58,474 nucleotides of DNA, from NCBI GenBank assembly GCA_943787925.1, contig CALSOH010000004.1:1-58474 (forward strand). Reading direction: 5' to 3'. The notes under the pieces are model-generated. The model saw only the letters and a program-made list of their open reading frames with translations. It was not told the DNA's origin and made no database searches. Made by a program: the position numbers and the translations under genes. Each line of letters begins with the position of its first letter. Positions within the stretch are counted from its first letter, which is position 1. This document shows positions 8,311 through 17,073 of this stretch, piece after piece. The stretch comes from TMED14 sp003507115 (GTDB lineage: Bacteria > Bacteroidota > Bacteroidia > Flavobacteriales > Schleiferiaceae).

Positions 8311-9891
8311 TTAGGCGGTAAAGGCGGGCAATACTTCCTTGGCTGCGTTTTCAATGGCAGCGATTTGGTCATCTCCCCAGGCGCCGGCACGCAATGCGTC
8401 CAAGACGTCTTGGTGCTTGCTCTCCATGTAGGCGATGAAGCTATTTTCGAAGGCCTTCACTTTCTCCACGGGCACCGCATTCAGCATGCCTTTTGTGCCG
8501 ATGTAGATGATCGCTACTTGCTTCTCTACGCTCATGGGGTCATTCACCTTCTGCTTCAAGATCTCCACGTTGCGGCGACCCTTGTTGATGACGTTCATGG
8601 TGGCGGCGTCCAAATCCGAACCGAACTTGGCGAAGGCTTCCAATTCGCGGTACTGCGCTTGGTCGAGCTTCAAGGTGCCTGCCACCTTCTTCATGGGCTT
8701 GATTTGGGCCGAACCCCCTACGCGAGATACCGAGATACCCACGTTAATGGCCGGACGAACGCCCGAGTTGAACAAGTCTGCCTCTAAGAAGATCTGACCG
8801 TCCGTGATGGAGATGACGTTGGTGGGAATGTACGCAGAGACGTCACCCGCTTGAGTCTCAATGATCGGCAAGGCCGTCAAGGAACCGCCGCCTTTCACGA
8901 TGGGCTTCAAGGACTCGGGCAAGTCGTTCATGTTTTTGGCGATGGTGTCGTCCTTGATCACCTTGGCCGCACGCTCGAGCAAGCGGCTGTGTAGGTAGAA
9001 GACATCACCAGGGTAGGCCTCACGACCTGGAGGGCGACGAAGCAACAAGGACACCTCGCGGTAGGCCACAGCCTGCTTAGACAAGTCATCATAAATGATC
9101 AAGGCAGGGCGTCCCGTGTCACGGAAGTACTCGCCGATGGCGGCTCCGGCAAACGGTGCGTAGAACTGCATGGGAGCGGGATCTGCCGCGTTGGCCGCCA
9201 CGATCGTGGTGTAGGCCATGGCGCCCTTTTCTTCCAAGTTTTTCGCCAAGGCGGCGACCGTAGACCCTTTCTGACCAATGGCCACATAGATACAGTACAC
9301 GGGCTCGCCCTTGTCGTAGAATTCTTTTTGGTTGATGATGGTGTCGATGGCCACCGTCGTCTTGCCTGTTTGGCGGTCACCAATGATCAATTCCCGCTGG
9401 CCACGGCCGATGGGGATCATGGCGTCGATGGCCTTGATGCCCGTTTGAAGTGGCTCGTTTACAGGTTGGCGGTAAATAACCCCGGGGGCTTTGCGCTCCA
9501 ACGGCATGTTATAGCGTGTGCCTTCGATGGGGCCTTTTCCGTCGATGGGATTTCCCAAGGTGTCTACCACGCGGCCGAGCATGCCCTCGCCTACTTCGAT
9601 CGAGGCGATGACGCCCGTGCGCTTCACAGTAGATCCTTCTTTAATGCCTTCGGCGGCGCCCAACAATACGATACCGACATTGTCTTCTTCCAAGTTCAAT
9701 ACAATACCGCGCAGCCCTGTTTCGAACTCCACGAGTTCGCCAGATTGCGCGTTTTCCATGCCGTATGCACGGGCGATACCGTCACCGACTTGCAATACAG
9801 TGCCTACTTCTTCAAGCTGAGCATCGGATGCGAAACCGGAAAGTTGTTGGCGCAGGATAGCTGAAATCTCTGCTGGTTTTACGTCTGCCAT
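8311..9891 (-). CDS. atpA: ATP synthase F1 subunit alpha
   Basis: A 526-residue non-catalytic nucleotide-binding subunit of F1. Visible marks: GRVVDTLGNPIDGKGPI near residue 105, the P-loop GDRQTGKTTVAIDTI near 170, DDLSKQAVAYREVSLLLRRPPGREAYPGD near 270 (split here across the catalytic interface), and SVSRVGGSAQIKPMKKVAG. The start codon lies 11 bp from the end of atpH, indicating coupled translation in the order atpH-atpA-atpG. Nothing unusual. Confidence 0.98.
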   Translation of the reverse strand: MADVKPAEISAILRQQLSGFASDAQLEEVGTVLQVGDGIARAYGMENAQSGELVEFETGLRGIVLNLEEDNVGIVLLGAAEGIKEGSTVKRTGVIASIEVGEGMLGRVVDTLGNPIDGKGPIEGTRYNMPLERKAPGVIYRQPVNEPLQTGIKAIDAMIPIGRGQRELIIGDRQTGKTTVAIDTIINQKEFYDKGEPVYCIYVAIGQKGSTVAALAKNLEEKGAMAYTTIVAANAADPAPMQFYAPFAGAAIGEYFRDTGRPALIIYDDLSKQAVAYREVSLLLRRPPGREAYPGDVFYLHSRLLERAAKVIKDDTIAKNMNDLPESLKPIVKGGGSLTALPIIETQAGDVSAYIPTNVISITDGQIFLEADLFNSGVRPAINVGISVSRVGGSAQIKPMKKVAGTLKLDQAQYRELEAFAKFGSDLDAATMNVINKGRRNVEILKQKVNDPMSVEKQVAIIYIGTKGMLNAVPVEKVKAFENSFIAYMESKHQDVLDALRAGAWGDDQIAAIENAAKEVLPAFTA

Positions 9892-9902
9892 TTGGTGGGA
9901 AT

Positions 9903-10460
9903 TTAAAAGTCCGCGATGTATAAGTTTTTATCAAATTCACGTTCGAGTTTGGCCAAAGAGGAGGCCACGGAGGCATCTACTTGCTGGTCAGCGACCCGAA
10001 GCACAAATCCCCCAATAAGTGACTCGTCAATAACCTGCTCTAGCTGAACGTCAGAGGATTCAGGTGTTTTTAACAAGCCCAAAAGTTGGGTGACTTGCTC
10101 GGCCGTCAGCGGAGCTGCCGAAGCAACCCTTGCCCGAACGACCTTTTTCTCAGCCAAATACAGGCTGGTATATTTTTCCAATATTCCCTCCAAATGGGCC
10201 TCTCGGCCGTGTTTGACCAATAAGGCCAAAAACAAGTCCATCAAAGGGTCTAACTGGTTGGAAAACGCCTTCGTCAACGTTTTCAGTTTTTGTTCAGGCT
10301 TGATAACCGGGCTCTTCAAGAACATGCGAAAGTCGCGGCTCTCCTTGAGGACAGCCAACAATGTATCGCTGTTTGCTTTGACCACGTCCAACGACTGGCG
10401 TTCACGCGCCAAATCTAACAGGGCCTTTGCGTAGCGGCTTGAAGCGCGCAGAGTGCTCAT
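9903..10460 (-). CDS. atpH: ATP synthase F1 subunit delta
   Basis: The 185-residue peripheral stalk subunit that links F1 to the b subunits. It has the N-terminal helical domain (RYAKALLDLARERQSLDVV) and the C-terminal mark IGGFVLRVADQQVDASVASSLAKLEREF characteristic of the OSCP/delta family. It lies 7 bp from atpF and 11 bp from atpA in the same operon. Confidence 0.95.
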   Translation of the reverse strand: MSTLRASSRYAKALLDLARERQSLDVVKANSDTLLAVLKESRDFRMFLKSPVIKPEQKLKTLTKAFSNQLDPLMDLFLALLVKHGREAHLEGILEKYTSLYLAEKKVVRARVASAAPLTAEQVTQLLGLLKTPESSDVQLEQVIDESLIGGFVLRVADQQVDASVASSLAKLEREFDKNLYIADF

Positions 10461-10467
10461 CGTCTGA

Positions 10468-10962
10468 TTAGTTCAATTTAACGTCCTGCATGGCGCGGTC
10501 GACCATGGCCTTTTGTGCTGCGGCATCCTTCAATTCCGCGCGCAAAATGCGTTCGGACATGTCAATCGCCAATTGGGCCACTTGGTTTTTCACCTCGGTC
10601 ATGGCGGCCATTTTTTCGTTGTTGATTTGGATGCGGGCAGATTCCAACACTTTAGCCGCCTCTTCGGACGCGGCCGTTTTGGCGTCCGCGATAGTCTTGT
10701 CACGCAATACGCGGGCCTCTTTCAAAATCTGCTCGCGCTCTTCGCGGGTTTGCTTTAAAAGTTGCTCGTTGTTCGACTGCAATGAGGCCATTTCCGCCTT
10801 CGCCGCTTCCGCCGCTTTCAGGGCTAAATCAATCGCTCCTTCGCGATCCTGAACTGCTTTCAAGATCGGCTTCCAAGCAAACTTCGCCAAAAGGAAAAGC
10901 AAGAGGAAGAACGTGAGAGTCGTCCAAAAAATGAGGCCAAAGCCCGGTGTTACGATACCCAT
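10468..10962 (-). CDS. atpF: ATP synthase F0 subunit b
   Basis: A 164-residue stator subunit: one membrane helix near the N-terminus (FGLIFWTTLTFFLLLFLLAKF), then a long charged coiled coil (about residues 35-160) rich in A, E, K and R. Length and order are normal. An 87-bp gap with a strong hairpin separates it from atpE, in contrast to the tight spacing of the following genes. Confidence 0.95.
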   Translation of the reverse strand: MGIVTPGFGLIFWTTLTFFLLLFLLAKFAWKPILKAVQDREGAIDLALKAAEAAKAEMASLQSNNEQLLKQTREEREQILKEARVLRDKTIADAKTAASEEAAKVLESARIQINNEKMAAMTEVKNQVAQLAIDMSERILRAELKDAAAQKAMVDRAMQDVKLN

Positions 10963-11003
10963 GGTTTTACGTTTCTGAGGTTTACAAATTCACCAAAAAG
11001 GCA

Positions 11004-11030
11004 CGTTTGGCAGGGCTTCCCTGCCAAACG
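11004..11030. other. Strong hairpin between atpE and atpF
   Basis: An 11-bp perfect inverted repeat (cgtttggcagg / cctgccaaacg) with loop gcttc lies in the atpE-atpF gap. There is no T-run on the minus strand after it, so it is more likely an mRNA processing or stabilising hairpin, or a partial attenuator, than a full terminator. Confidence 0.7.
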
Positions 11031-11049
11031 ACCTCTGTATGGTGAGATA

Positions 11050-11256
11050 TTAATTACCCAACAACGCGACAACGATGGCGAACAGGCCGGCACCTTCAAC
11101 GAGGGCAGCGGCAATAATCATGTTCGTTTGAATCTTGCCAGTTGCCTCAGGGTTGCGTGCAATGCCGTCCATCGCGTGACCGCCGATGAGACCAATACCA
11201 ATGCCAACTCCGATAGCGGCTAAACCTGCTCCAAGTGCTGCAATGCTTCCAGTCAT
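11050..11256 (-). CDS. atpE: ATP synthase F0 subunit c
   Basis: A 68-residue proteolipid that forms the rotating c-ring. Two membrane helices joined by the polar loop (ARNPEATGKIQ) are clear; the glutamate in the second helix (ALVEGAGLFAIV) is the ion-binding carboxylate. No sodium-binding signature is obvious, so proton use is the default reading. It lies between atpB and atpF with a stable hairpin behind it, consistent with higher expression of this multi-copy subunit. Confidence 0.96.
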   Translation of the reverse strand: MTGSIAALGAGLAAIGVGIGIGLIGGHAMDGIARNPEATGKIQTNMIIAAALVEGAGLFAIVVALLGN

Positions 11257-11285
11257 GATAGTTGAATTTTAATTTGAATTAATCG

Positions 11286-12425
11286 TTAGTGGTGTTCTTC
11301 GTGCATAGCGGCTCCAATATATAGCGCCGTTAAAAGGGTAAAGATGTACGCTTGCAAAGCGGCCACCAAAAGCTCCAAAATGGAGATAAACAAGGTCAAA
11401 AGAACCGACGCAGGGCTGACCCACACGGTTTCAAAAATGAATACGAGAGAAACCAAGCTGAGGACAATAATGTGTCCCGCGGTGATGTTTGCGAACAAAC
11501 GAATCATCAAGGAGAAGGGCTTGGTAAAAATGCCGATGAACTCTACAATCGCCAACAGGGGCTTGACCGCCACCGGCAGCCCGGGCATCCAAAAGATGTG
11601 GCTCCAATAATGCTTGTTTCCATTGACGTTCGTCACGACAAATGTGACGAGTGCCAGAACCATGGTCACGGCAATGTTCCCCGTCACGTTGGCTCCCCCA
11701 GGAAAGAAGGGAATAAGACCCATCAAATTGTTGATCCAGATGAAAAAGAAAATAGTCAAAAGCATCGGCACAAACCGCGCATAATGCGGCCCAATGTTGT
11801 TTTTGGCAATGTCATCCCGAACAAAAACCACCAAAGGCTCCACGAAGCCCCTTAAGCCCTTGGGGCTCGAATTGGGATTCTTCTTGTAGCTGCGCGCCGT
11901 GGAAAGAAAGAGCCATAGAATGAGGACCGCTCCAAAAAGCAAGGAAGCCACATTCTTGGTGATCGAAATGTCCCACGGGCTTTGGTTCGCCACGGCGTGA
12001 GTTTCTTCGTCCATTTCCGCATAAACTCCGTGTGCATTGGCTACGTCGGAGGCGTAATAAATCTTCTCGTGGATATTGACAAACCGCTGACCACCTGCCT
12101 CGACAACATGTGTGCCCTCTTGGTCATGGTGGAATGCCGAAGAAGAAAAAACCACCAGCCCTTCTTCCGTGTATAAAATGACCGGCAATGGGATGCTCAC
12201 TGGGTGGTCATTCCAGTCGAAAAGATGCCACCCATGGCTATCCGCTATGTGGTGCATGATGACCTCGGCAGGGTTGAACGCTTCCTTTACTTCCTCCGCG
12301 TGTCCTTCAGCGTGATCTGACGACGAACTCATTCGTTCAGACGCCTCGGAGCCCGTTTCAGATGCTAGAACGGCTGGCCCGGCTAGCAAGAAGAGTCCAA
12401 AAAGAATGCGATTTAGTTTAGTCAT
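11286..12425 (-). CDS. atpB: ATP synthase F0 subunit a
   Basis: A 379-residue membrane subunit that forms the proton half-channels with the c-ring. I start at the ATG at 12423-12425 (MTKLNRILFGLFLLAG), which gives a signal peptide; a longer in-frame reading adds 51 residues running back through the promoter. Bacteroidota subunit a usually carries a long N-terminal extracytoplasmic extension, seen here as residues 25-150. The core has SLMIRLFANITAGHIIVLSL with the essential arginine and LLVAALQAYIFTLLTALYIG at the C-terminus. A TATCTTTG element lies 21 bp upstream, so the operon has an internal promoter here. Confidence 0.95.
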   Translation of the reverse strand: MTKLNRILFGLFLLAGPAVLASETGSEASERMSSSSDHAEGHAEEVKEAFNPAEVIMHHIADSHGWHLFDWNDHPVSIPLPVILYTEEGLVVFSSSAFHHDQEGTHVVEAGGQRFVNIHEKIYYASDVANAHGVYAEMDEETHAVANQSPWDISITKNVASLLFGAVLILWLFLSTARSYKKNPNSSPKGLRGFVEPLVVFVRDDIAKNNIGPHYARFVPMLLTIFFFIWINNLMGLIPFFPGGANVTGNIAVTMVLALVTFVVTNVNGNKHYWSHIFWMPGLPVAVKPLLAIVEFIGIFTKPFSLMIRLFANITAGHIIVLSLVSLVFIFETVWVSPASVLLTLFISILELLVAALQAYIFTLLTALYIGAAMHEEHH

Positions 12426-12446
12426 GGGGGTATGCCAAATGCGCGG

Positions 12447-12454
12447 CAAAGATA
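12447..12454 (-). promoter_or_regulatory. -7 promoter element TATCTTTG upstream of atpB
   Basis: An exact TAnnTTTG match on the minus strand, 21 bp before the atpB start and just after the stop of the preceding gene. It would allow atpB-E-F-H-A-G to be transcribed independently of the small upstream genes. Confidence 0.6.
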
Positions 12455-12474
12455 CTTCGCACAAATTCCAATTC

Positions 12475-12840
12475 CTACTTATTCTTAATCCAATTAATAG
12501 CCACGATTGATTCGGCAATAAGGACAAAGATGTACGCTGCGACAAACTGCAAGGCGGCACTCCGAAAATCGGGCGCATCGCGCAGAATCAAAGGGAGAAT
12601 AACGGCGCCCAATCCGAGAATCATTCGAACCACTCCGCCCACAAAATAGATGGGGATGAAGCGCCCCGGCTTTTGGTTTTCGATGGATTGAGCTAGGCCA
12701 AAAAGAGCAAATCCTGTCCCCGCCCAATACACGTCACCCACCCAAAATATTCCGTCTTGGTCGAGCACATAGAAAAACATGCCGTGCATCATCGCCCAAA
12801 GGGCGTACGTCAAAAGCAGCGAAAAGCCCCAATTTCTCAT
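12475..12840 (-). CDS. Small membrane protein of the ATP synthase cluster
   Basis: A 121-residue protein with about four membrane helices (LLLTYALWAMMHGMFFYV, GTGFALFGLAQSI, FVGGVVRMILGLGAVIL, FVAAYIFVLIAESIVAI). No motif was recognised. Its start overlaps the end of the AtpZ/AtpI-like gene by four bases (ATGA) and atpB follows 49 bp downstream. Position and topology are those of the uncharacterised membrane protein found between atpI and atpB in many Bacteroidota; a helper role in F0 assembly is inference. Confidence 0.75.
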   Translation of the reverse strand: MRNWGFSLLLTYALWAMMHGMFFYVLDQDGIFWVGDVYWAGTGFALFGLAQSIENQKPGRFIPIYFVGGVVRMILGLGAVILPLILRDAPDFRSAALQFVAAYIFVLIAESIVAINWIKNK

Positions 12841-13043
12841 TTAGCGTCGTTCAAAATTTGTTTTACCACGAGGCCAAGAGCCAAGAGTGTCGATAGCAGA
12901 GAACAGACAACGGTCGCCCAGGGAGTTTGGTCGTTTGACCACCTTCCCGCGTCTACATCCAAATAATATCCTCCATAGGTGCCCAAGGCAATGACCAAGC
13001 CCATTTGAAAGGCCATTCCTGAATATTTAAGGGCGTTTTTCAC
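12837..13043 (-). CDS. AtpZ/AtpI-like ATP synthase assembly protein
   Basis: A 68-residue protein with two membrane helices (GMAFQMGLVIALGTYGGYYLD and VVCSLLSTLLALGLVVKQIL). The pattern GxxxQMGxxIxLGxxGGxYLD is that of the AtpZ/AtpI family, which assists assembly of the c-ring or divalent cation supply for ATP synthase. It starts a coupled pair with the next gene (ATGA overlap) and lies 6 bp after bactofilin. Confidence 0.8.
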   Translation of the reverse strand: MKNALKYSGMAFQMGLVIALGTYGGYYLDVDAGRWSNDQTPWATVVCSLLSTLLALGLVVKQILNDAK

Positions 13044-13049
13044 CGCGGA

Positions 13050-13454
13050 TTAGGCCGCAGAGGCTTCCTTCTTGGCCACGGTATCTGCCGGGGTTGCGGT
13101 CGTTTTGCGATTGGCCATGACGCACGTGCCCGTGAATTGGGCCCCGGACTCTACCGCCAATTGACCCGTATTCAAATCCGCTTGAACATTTGCCGATTGG
13201 AGCAACGTGGTGAGGCCTTTGATTTCCAATTTTCCCAACACGCGCCCAGCTAATGAGGCCTCTTGTGCCCGAATTTCCCCATCCACCGCGCCTCCAGGTC
13301 CCACGACGAGCTTTCCGCCCACCGAAAGATTTCCTTTGACATGGCCATCAATGCGGATATCCCCTGGAGAGTGGATGTTTCCTTGAATTTGTGTTCCTTC
13401 CACAATGCGGTTATGCTCCGCAGAAGCGTCGTTGCGTCGAGGTGCGTTGATCAT
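13050..13454 (-). CDS. Bactofilin (polymer-forming cytoskeletal protein)
   Basis: A 134-residue protein with the beta-helical DUF583 core (about residues 18-105): IVEGTQIQGNIHSPGDIRIDG, then repeated GxLxVGxxAxVxGEIxAxxAxLAGxVxGxLxxxGL turns. Short disordered tails flank the core, as in known bactofilins. These proteins form nucleotide-free filaments at the membrane. The gene overlaps the 3' end of porW by four bases, so the two are translated together; the porW-bactofilin-atp order is conserved in Flavobacteria as far as I recall. Confidence 0.92.
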   Translation of the reverse strand: MINAPRRNDASAEHNRIVEGTQIQGNIHSPGDIRIDGHVKGNLSVGGKLVVGPGGAVDGEIRAQEASLAGRVLGKLEIKGLTTLLQSANVQADLNTGQLAVESGAQFTGTCVMANRKTTATPADTVAKKEASAA

Positions 13455-16141
13455 AGCGTGTACATCATTTCCACAAAGCGTTTGTAGCCCGTGAGGTCTT
13501 TGTTAGTGTAAAAATGCGCAAAATTTTGCACGGTTATAGGCCAATACACCGGATCATATGGATTTAGGAACTGGGTGACCGCGGAAGCGCGCCGCACTTT
13601 GGTCCGATAATCCATGGCTTCCGAGCTGTTTTTAAAGCCGTCAACCGCTACAATCTGGCTGCTTTCATCCAAAGGTAAGAGCCGAATGGACATGGGGCTT
13701 CCCGCAAAATACTGCTGGTGGAAGCGCGCTAAGGCGTTCCGCACGTCATTCGAGTTTCCGGACGAGGAGAAAATGATGAGAACTTGGTGCGGGACGGCGA
13801 GTGCCTCGGTGTACGGGCTGGACACTCCCGCGGTTTCATCCGCCTCCGACGCGAGTGACATTTTAATGTTCCCGGCCGCGACTGCTTGGGGGGTGTTCGG
13901 AAAGCCTTCTTCCACTTCCGTCAACGCCGCAATGAATGCGACGCGTCCCGACTTGCCGCCTGTCGCTTGGGCGTTCAACAAGGCCGCCCTCGGGGCTTCA
14001 TCTGCATTCCACGTCGTCGATGCATAGACCCCCATGGCCGACGCCCACCGACGCGATTCCACATGGTCTACCATCGCACGGAATTCCCTGGTCGTGGCGA
14101 TTCCCTTGGGGGCTTCCTCCGCTTCACCGCGAAGAAGGGCCGCGTATCGGGTGTTCGGGTACACTTGAAGCACCCTTTCTTTTTCCGTTTGAGCTTGGAC
14201 CCCTTCTTCGCGCTGGAGGTAGAGGCGATGCAAGGCGTAGTGAACAAAGGCTTCTTCCTCACAGCCTGGGTGGGCGCCTTGTCCGCATATAACTCGCAAA
14301 CTGTCTGGCATGCCGCATTCCCCTTCCATGCGCTTCAGGGCGGCAAGAGCTTCATCTAAGTCCCCAATTTGATCTCGATAAATCGCGGCGGCCTCCATGA
14401 GCGAACTACAAATCAATTCTTGACAGGAGTCCCGGGCCTCAACGGTTCGGGGAATTGCCGCCAAATAACTATTTACGTCATAGGCTGGGTCGATGTAGGC
14501 CTCTCCCTCCCCCATGGGGTCGTCTGAAGCCGAGGGGCCTCCTTGGTTCATCGTTCCCATCGCCCAGGTGCCGGAGGCACTCTGAAGGCGCCAGTTGTCC
14601 ACGTTGGGCCGCTGGCCCCACTGGGTGTTGAAGCTAGCCATACCGGCGGCACGGGATACGGGATTGTAAAAAATCCAGCCCCCCGCCGCGCTACCCCCAG
14701 CCACCGGGCCGGTGGCCGCAATCAAGGCTGATTGGGCGTTTAGCTGTGCATTCAGTGCCGCCCGCTCGGCTGCGCGGATGGCTTGCTGCTCTTGTCTTTT
14801 GAGTTGATCCACATAGGCCGTGAATTTCGAACGCAAAAAGGCGTCCGATTTGGTGCCCAATACCATCAGGGAGTCGTTTCGATCAATACTCTGAACTACC
14901 GCCATCAAAGCATTCAGACCGTCGCGCCGCTTAGACAGAGATTTCTTTAACACGTGCCCTTCTGGGAGGAGGGCATAGGCCGAATCCAAGTCCACCTGGG
15001 CCCGAGCATAGCGTTTGGCTTCAAAGTGCATGCCGCCACGATCTGAGTAGGCCATAGCCCAAAGCACCGCTCGGGCGTTTTGGCCCGATCCCACGCAGCG
15101 GTCCAAGTAAAATAAGCGATTCTTGTCATCGTCTTGGGCCTCCGCCACCCGCGCCAGGGCGTAGTATATACGATCCTGGTAGGCTGCGTTTTTGGGCTCT
15201 TTGAGGAGCTTGAGGAGTTCCGCATAGAGCTTCTGGGGGCGGCCATCGCCATTCAACGTTTTGTGAAGTTGCGCCTCGAGCAGCATATCATAGGTGCCCG
15301 GTTGACCCGAGATACAGCGCTCAAAGGCCTGGCGGGCTAGCAATCGCTCTCCCGCAATTTCATACAGCTGTCCGGCAATGAACGCATAACGAGCCCAGTC
15401 CTTCCGGTTTTTGGTTTGTTCCGACGCCCGTCGCAACAAATCCGCCGCTATCACGGGTTCTTGCTCGCTCAGGTGCCCTTGAGCCCGAAGGACCAAAACT
15501 TCGACTTCATATCGATCCGGAATTCCGATGCGCTCCAGTTCGTCCAAGGCTGTCAGGGTCGCTGGACCATTCCCTTGACGCGCTTGGATCAGAATTCGAT
15601 GCAACTCAGATTGGTAAAAAAGGTGCGCCTCTCCGGAGGCAAACCAGCGATCGGGATTCCAAATCGGGATAGGTTTGGCCCGGCGATCCGTATTTCGAGA
15701 AACAATGGCATAGGCCTCCTGTGCCGCCACATCTAGCCCCATTAAAGCCTGGGCGTCCCCCATGAGCACATAGGCATCATAGACCACCCGGTTTCGTTGG
15801 TTGCCCCGAAACATCATAGAATGGTCTTGAATGGTCTTCGTAGCCTTTTCAACGGCCCGCTTGAGGTCTGCGGCCGCAGCAGAGCCTTCCTTGGCTTGGC
15901 CCCACGGATAGATCGCTAAAACGCGGTCATACACGTCCACATGCTCATTCTGCAAACTTTTGAGGGCCTCATCAAATGCTTCCTGACCATTAAAGAGGGG
16001 GTTGAACCGCGACGTCATTTGATGGTACGTCCGGTTGATGGCCCGGTCTTTGGTCCGGCTACAAGACCATCCTACCAGGACCATACTCGCCCAGAGCATG
16101 ATTCGGAAAATGTGGGAGGGGAGGGCTACCTTCATGGACAT
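13451..16141 (-). CDS. porW: PorW/SprE-type TPR lipoprotein of the type IX secretion system
   Basis: An 896-residue lipoprotein: signal peptide with lipobox LVGWSC (Cys near residue 27), then SRTKDRAINRTYHQMTSRFNPLFNG, the typical start of SprE/PorW proteins, followed by helical repeats of TPR type over most of the length. A low-complexity stretch rich in Q, A and R lies near residues 440-470. PorW/SprE is an outer-membrane-associated lipoprotein needed for type IX secretion and gliding. The C-terminus (about 760-896) has a compact domain with repeats ending in FVEMMYTL. An alternative ATG six bases downstream is equally good. Other T9SS genes are not in the window. Confidence 0.85.
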   Translation of the reverse strand: MSMKVALPSHIFRIMLWASMVLVGWSCSRTKDRAINRTYHQMTSRFNPLFNGQEAFDEALKSLQNEHVDVYDRVLAIYPWGQAKEGSAAAADLKRAVEKATKTIQDHSMMFRGNQRNRVVYDAYVLMGDAQALMGLDVAAQEAYAIVSRNTDRRAKPIPIWNPDRWFASGEAHLFYQSELHRILIQARQGNGPATLTALDELERIGIPDRYEVEVLVLRAQGHLSEQEPVIAADLLRRASEQTKNRKDWARYAFIAGQLYEIAGERLLARQAFERCISGQPGTYDMLLEAQLHKTLNGDGRPQKLYAELLKLLKEPKNAAYQDRIYYALARVAEAQDDDKNRLFYLDRCVGSGQNARAVLWAMAYSDRGGMHFEAKRYARAQVDLDSAYALLPEGHVLKKSLSKRRDGLNALMAVVQSIDRNDSLMVLGTKSDAFLRSKFTAYVDQLKRQEQQAIRAAERAALNAQLNAQSALIAATGPVAGGSAAGGWIFYNPVSRAAGMASFNTQWGQRPNVDNWRLQSASGTWAMGTMNQGGPSASDDPMGEGEAYIDPAYDVNSYLAAIPRTVEARDSCQELICSSLMEAAAIYRDQIGDLDEALAALKRMEGECGMPDSLRVICGQGAHPGCEEEAFVHYALHRLYLQREEGVQAQTEKERVLQVYPNTRYAALLRGEAEEAPKGIATTREFRAMVDHVESRRWASAMGVYASTTWNADEAPRAALLNAQATGGKSGRVAFIAALTEVEEGFPNTPQAVAAGNIKMSLASEADETAGVSSPYTEALAVPHQVLIIFSSSGNSNDVRNALARFHQQYFAGSPMSIRLLPLDESSQIVAVDGFKNSSEAMDYRTKVRRASAVTQFLNPYDPVYWPITVQNFAHFYTNKDLTGYKRFVEMMYTL

Positions 16142-16173
16142 ATTGGGGTCGGAAACATCTAACGACTCGGCCC

Positions 16174-16181
16174 CAAAGTTA
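16174..16181 (-). promoter_or_regulatory. -7 promoter element TAACTTTG for porW
   Basis: Exact TAnnTTTG match on the minus strand, 32 bp before the porW start and back-to-back with the element for the divergent gene at 16211-16218. Confidence 0.55.
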
Positions 16182-16210
16182 TTTCATGGAGATGGGCCAC
16201 GCGGACCCAA

Positions 16211-16218
16211 TATCTTTG
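16211..16218 (+). promoter_or_regulatory. -7 promoter element TATCTTTG six bases before the M23-like gene
   Basis: TATCTTTG ends six bases before the ATG at 16225. The arrangement suggests a leaderless transcript, as also seen for lysS and purN. Confidence 0.6.
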
Positions 16219-16224
16219 TAACGC

Positions 16225-17067
16225 ATGGAAAAAAAGGAGAAACAACCGAAGCGATGGCACAAACTGCTCCGGAAGTACCGCGTGGTACTCCTGGATGAGG
16301 CGTCTTTTGAGGAACGTTTTTCCATGGTGCTGAGCCGATTCAATGTCTTTATTACCGTGGGAACAACCGCGGTTGTCCTCATCGTGAGCACCATCCTCTT
16401 GATTGCCTACACGCCGCTGCGTGAATACATTCCCGGCTATGCCAGCACCTACTTGCGCCGATCTGCCATCGCCTTGGACAATGAATCAGATTCCTTAACC
16501 GCCCAAGTTGCCTATCAGGAGGCCTTCATTCGGCGCCTCCAAGCCGTGTTGGATGGCACCTTGCCTGGAGATTCTCTGGGCAGCGCTTCGGCCATTCCGG
16601 AGGGCTGGAGTCCCGAAAAACTGAAGCCCACGGACAGAGAATTAGCCTTGCGTCAAGCGGTCGCTGAAATGGAAGCCCAAGGAAAGGGAACGATAGATCC
16701 CGACAAGGATTTGCTTCGTCCTACCCCAGGAGAAGTCCTTACGCGTCAACGCATTGTTCGGCGCGAATTTGGTATTGCCCTAGGTGGTCAAGAAGGAGAC
16801 CCTGTGGTTTCCATGAAAGACGGGGCCGTCTTGTCGGTGGAGGGCACTCCTTCATTGGGTTTTGTCGTCTTGGTTCAACATTCCGGTGGGGGAGTGGGTC
16901 GATATGGCAACCTGGGTAAGGCCACCAAACGCGCCGGCGACTATCTCAAACAAGGGGATGTTTTGGGAACGCTAGGAGAAGCTCCAGAAGGGGAAGCCTC
17001 CTTCGTTACCGTTCAATATTGGTTGGGAGGAGAGTCCCTCAACCTAGAAAAGCTATTAGGTCTCTAA
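16225..17067 (+). CDS. Degenerate M23 (LytM-like) peptidase family protein
   Basis: A 280-residue protein with one membrane helix (about 33-58, FNVFITVGTTAVVLIVSTILLI), a helical region with coiled-coil character, and a C-terminal LytM-like beta domain (about 180-280) recognisable from DPVVSMKDGAVLSVEG, LGFVVLVQHSGGGVGRYGNLGKA and YLKQGDVLGTLG. The zinc ligands are missing: the usual HxxxD is FGIAL here and the HxH motif is replaced by VTVQY. It is therefore probably a non-enzymatic activator or a wall-binding protein, as known for degenerate EnvC/NlpD-type proteins. It is divergent from porW and 6 bp ahead of the GH3-family gene. Confidence 0.8.
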   Translation: MEKKEKQPKRWHKLLRKYRVVLLDEASFEERFSMVLSRFNVFITVGTTAVVLIVSTILLIAYTPLREYIPGYASTYLRRSAIALDNESDSLTAQVAYQEAFIRRLQAVLDGTLPGDSLGSASAIPEGWSPEKLKPTDRELALRQAVAEMEAQGKGTIDPDKDLLRPTPGEVLTRQRIVRREFGIALGGQEGDPVVSMKDGAVLSVEGTPSLGFVVLVQHSGGGVGRYGNLGKATKRAGDYLKQGDVLGTLGEAPEGEASFVTVQYWLGGESLNLEKLLGL

Positions 17068-17073
17068 CCCGCT

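Noticed and set aside
7407..13043. Missing atpD and atpC in the ATP synthase cluster.
   Set aside because: In Bacteroidota the beta and epsilon genes are normally at a separate locus; not a deletion.
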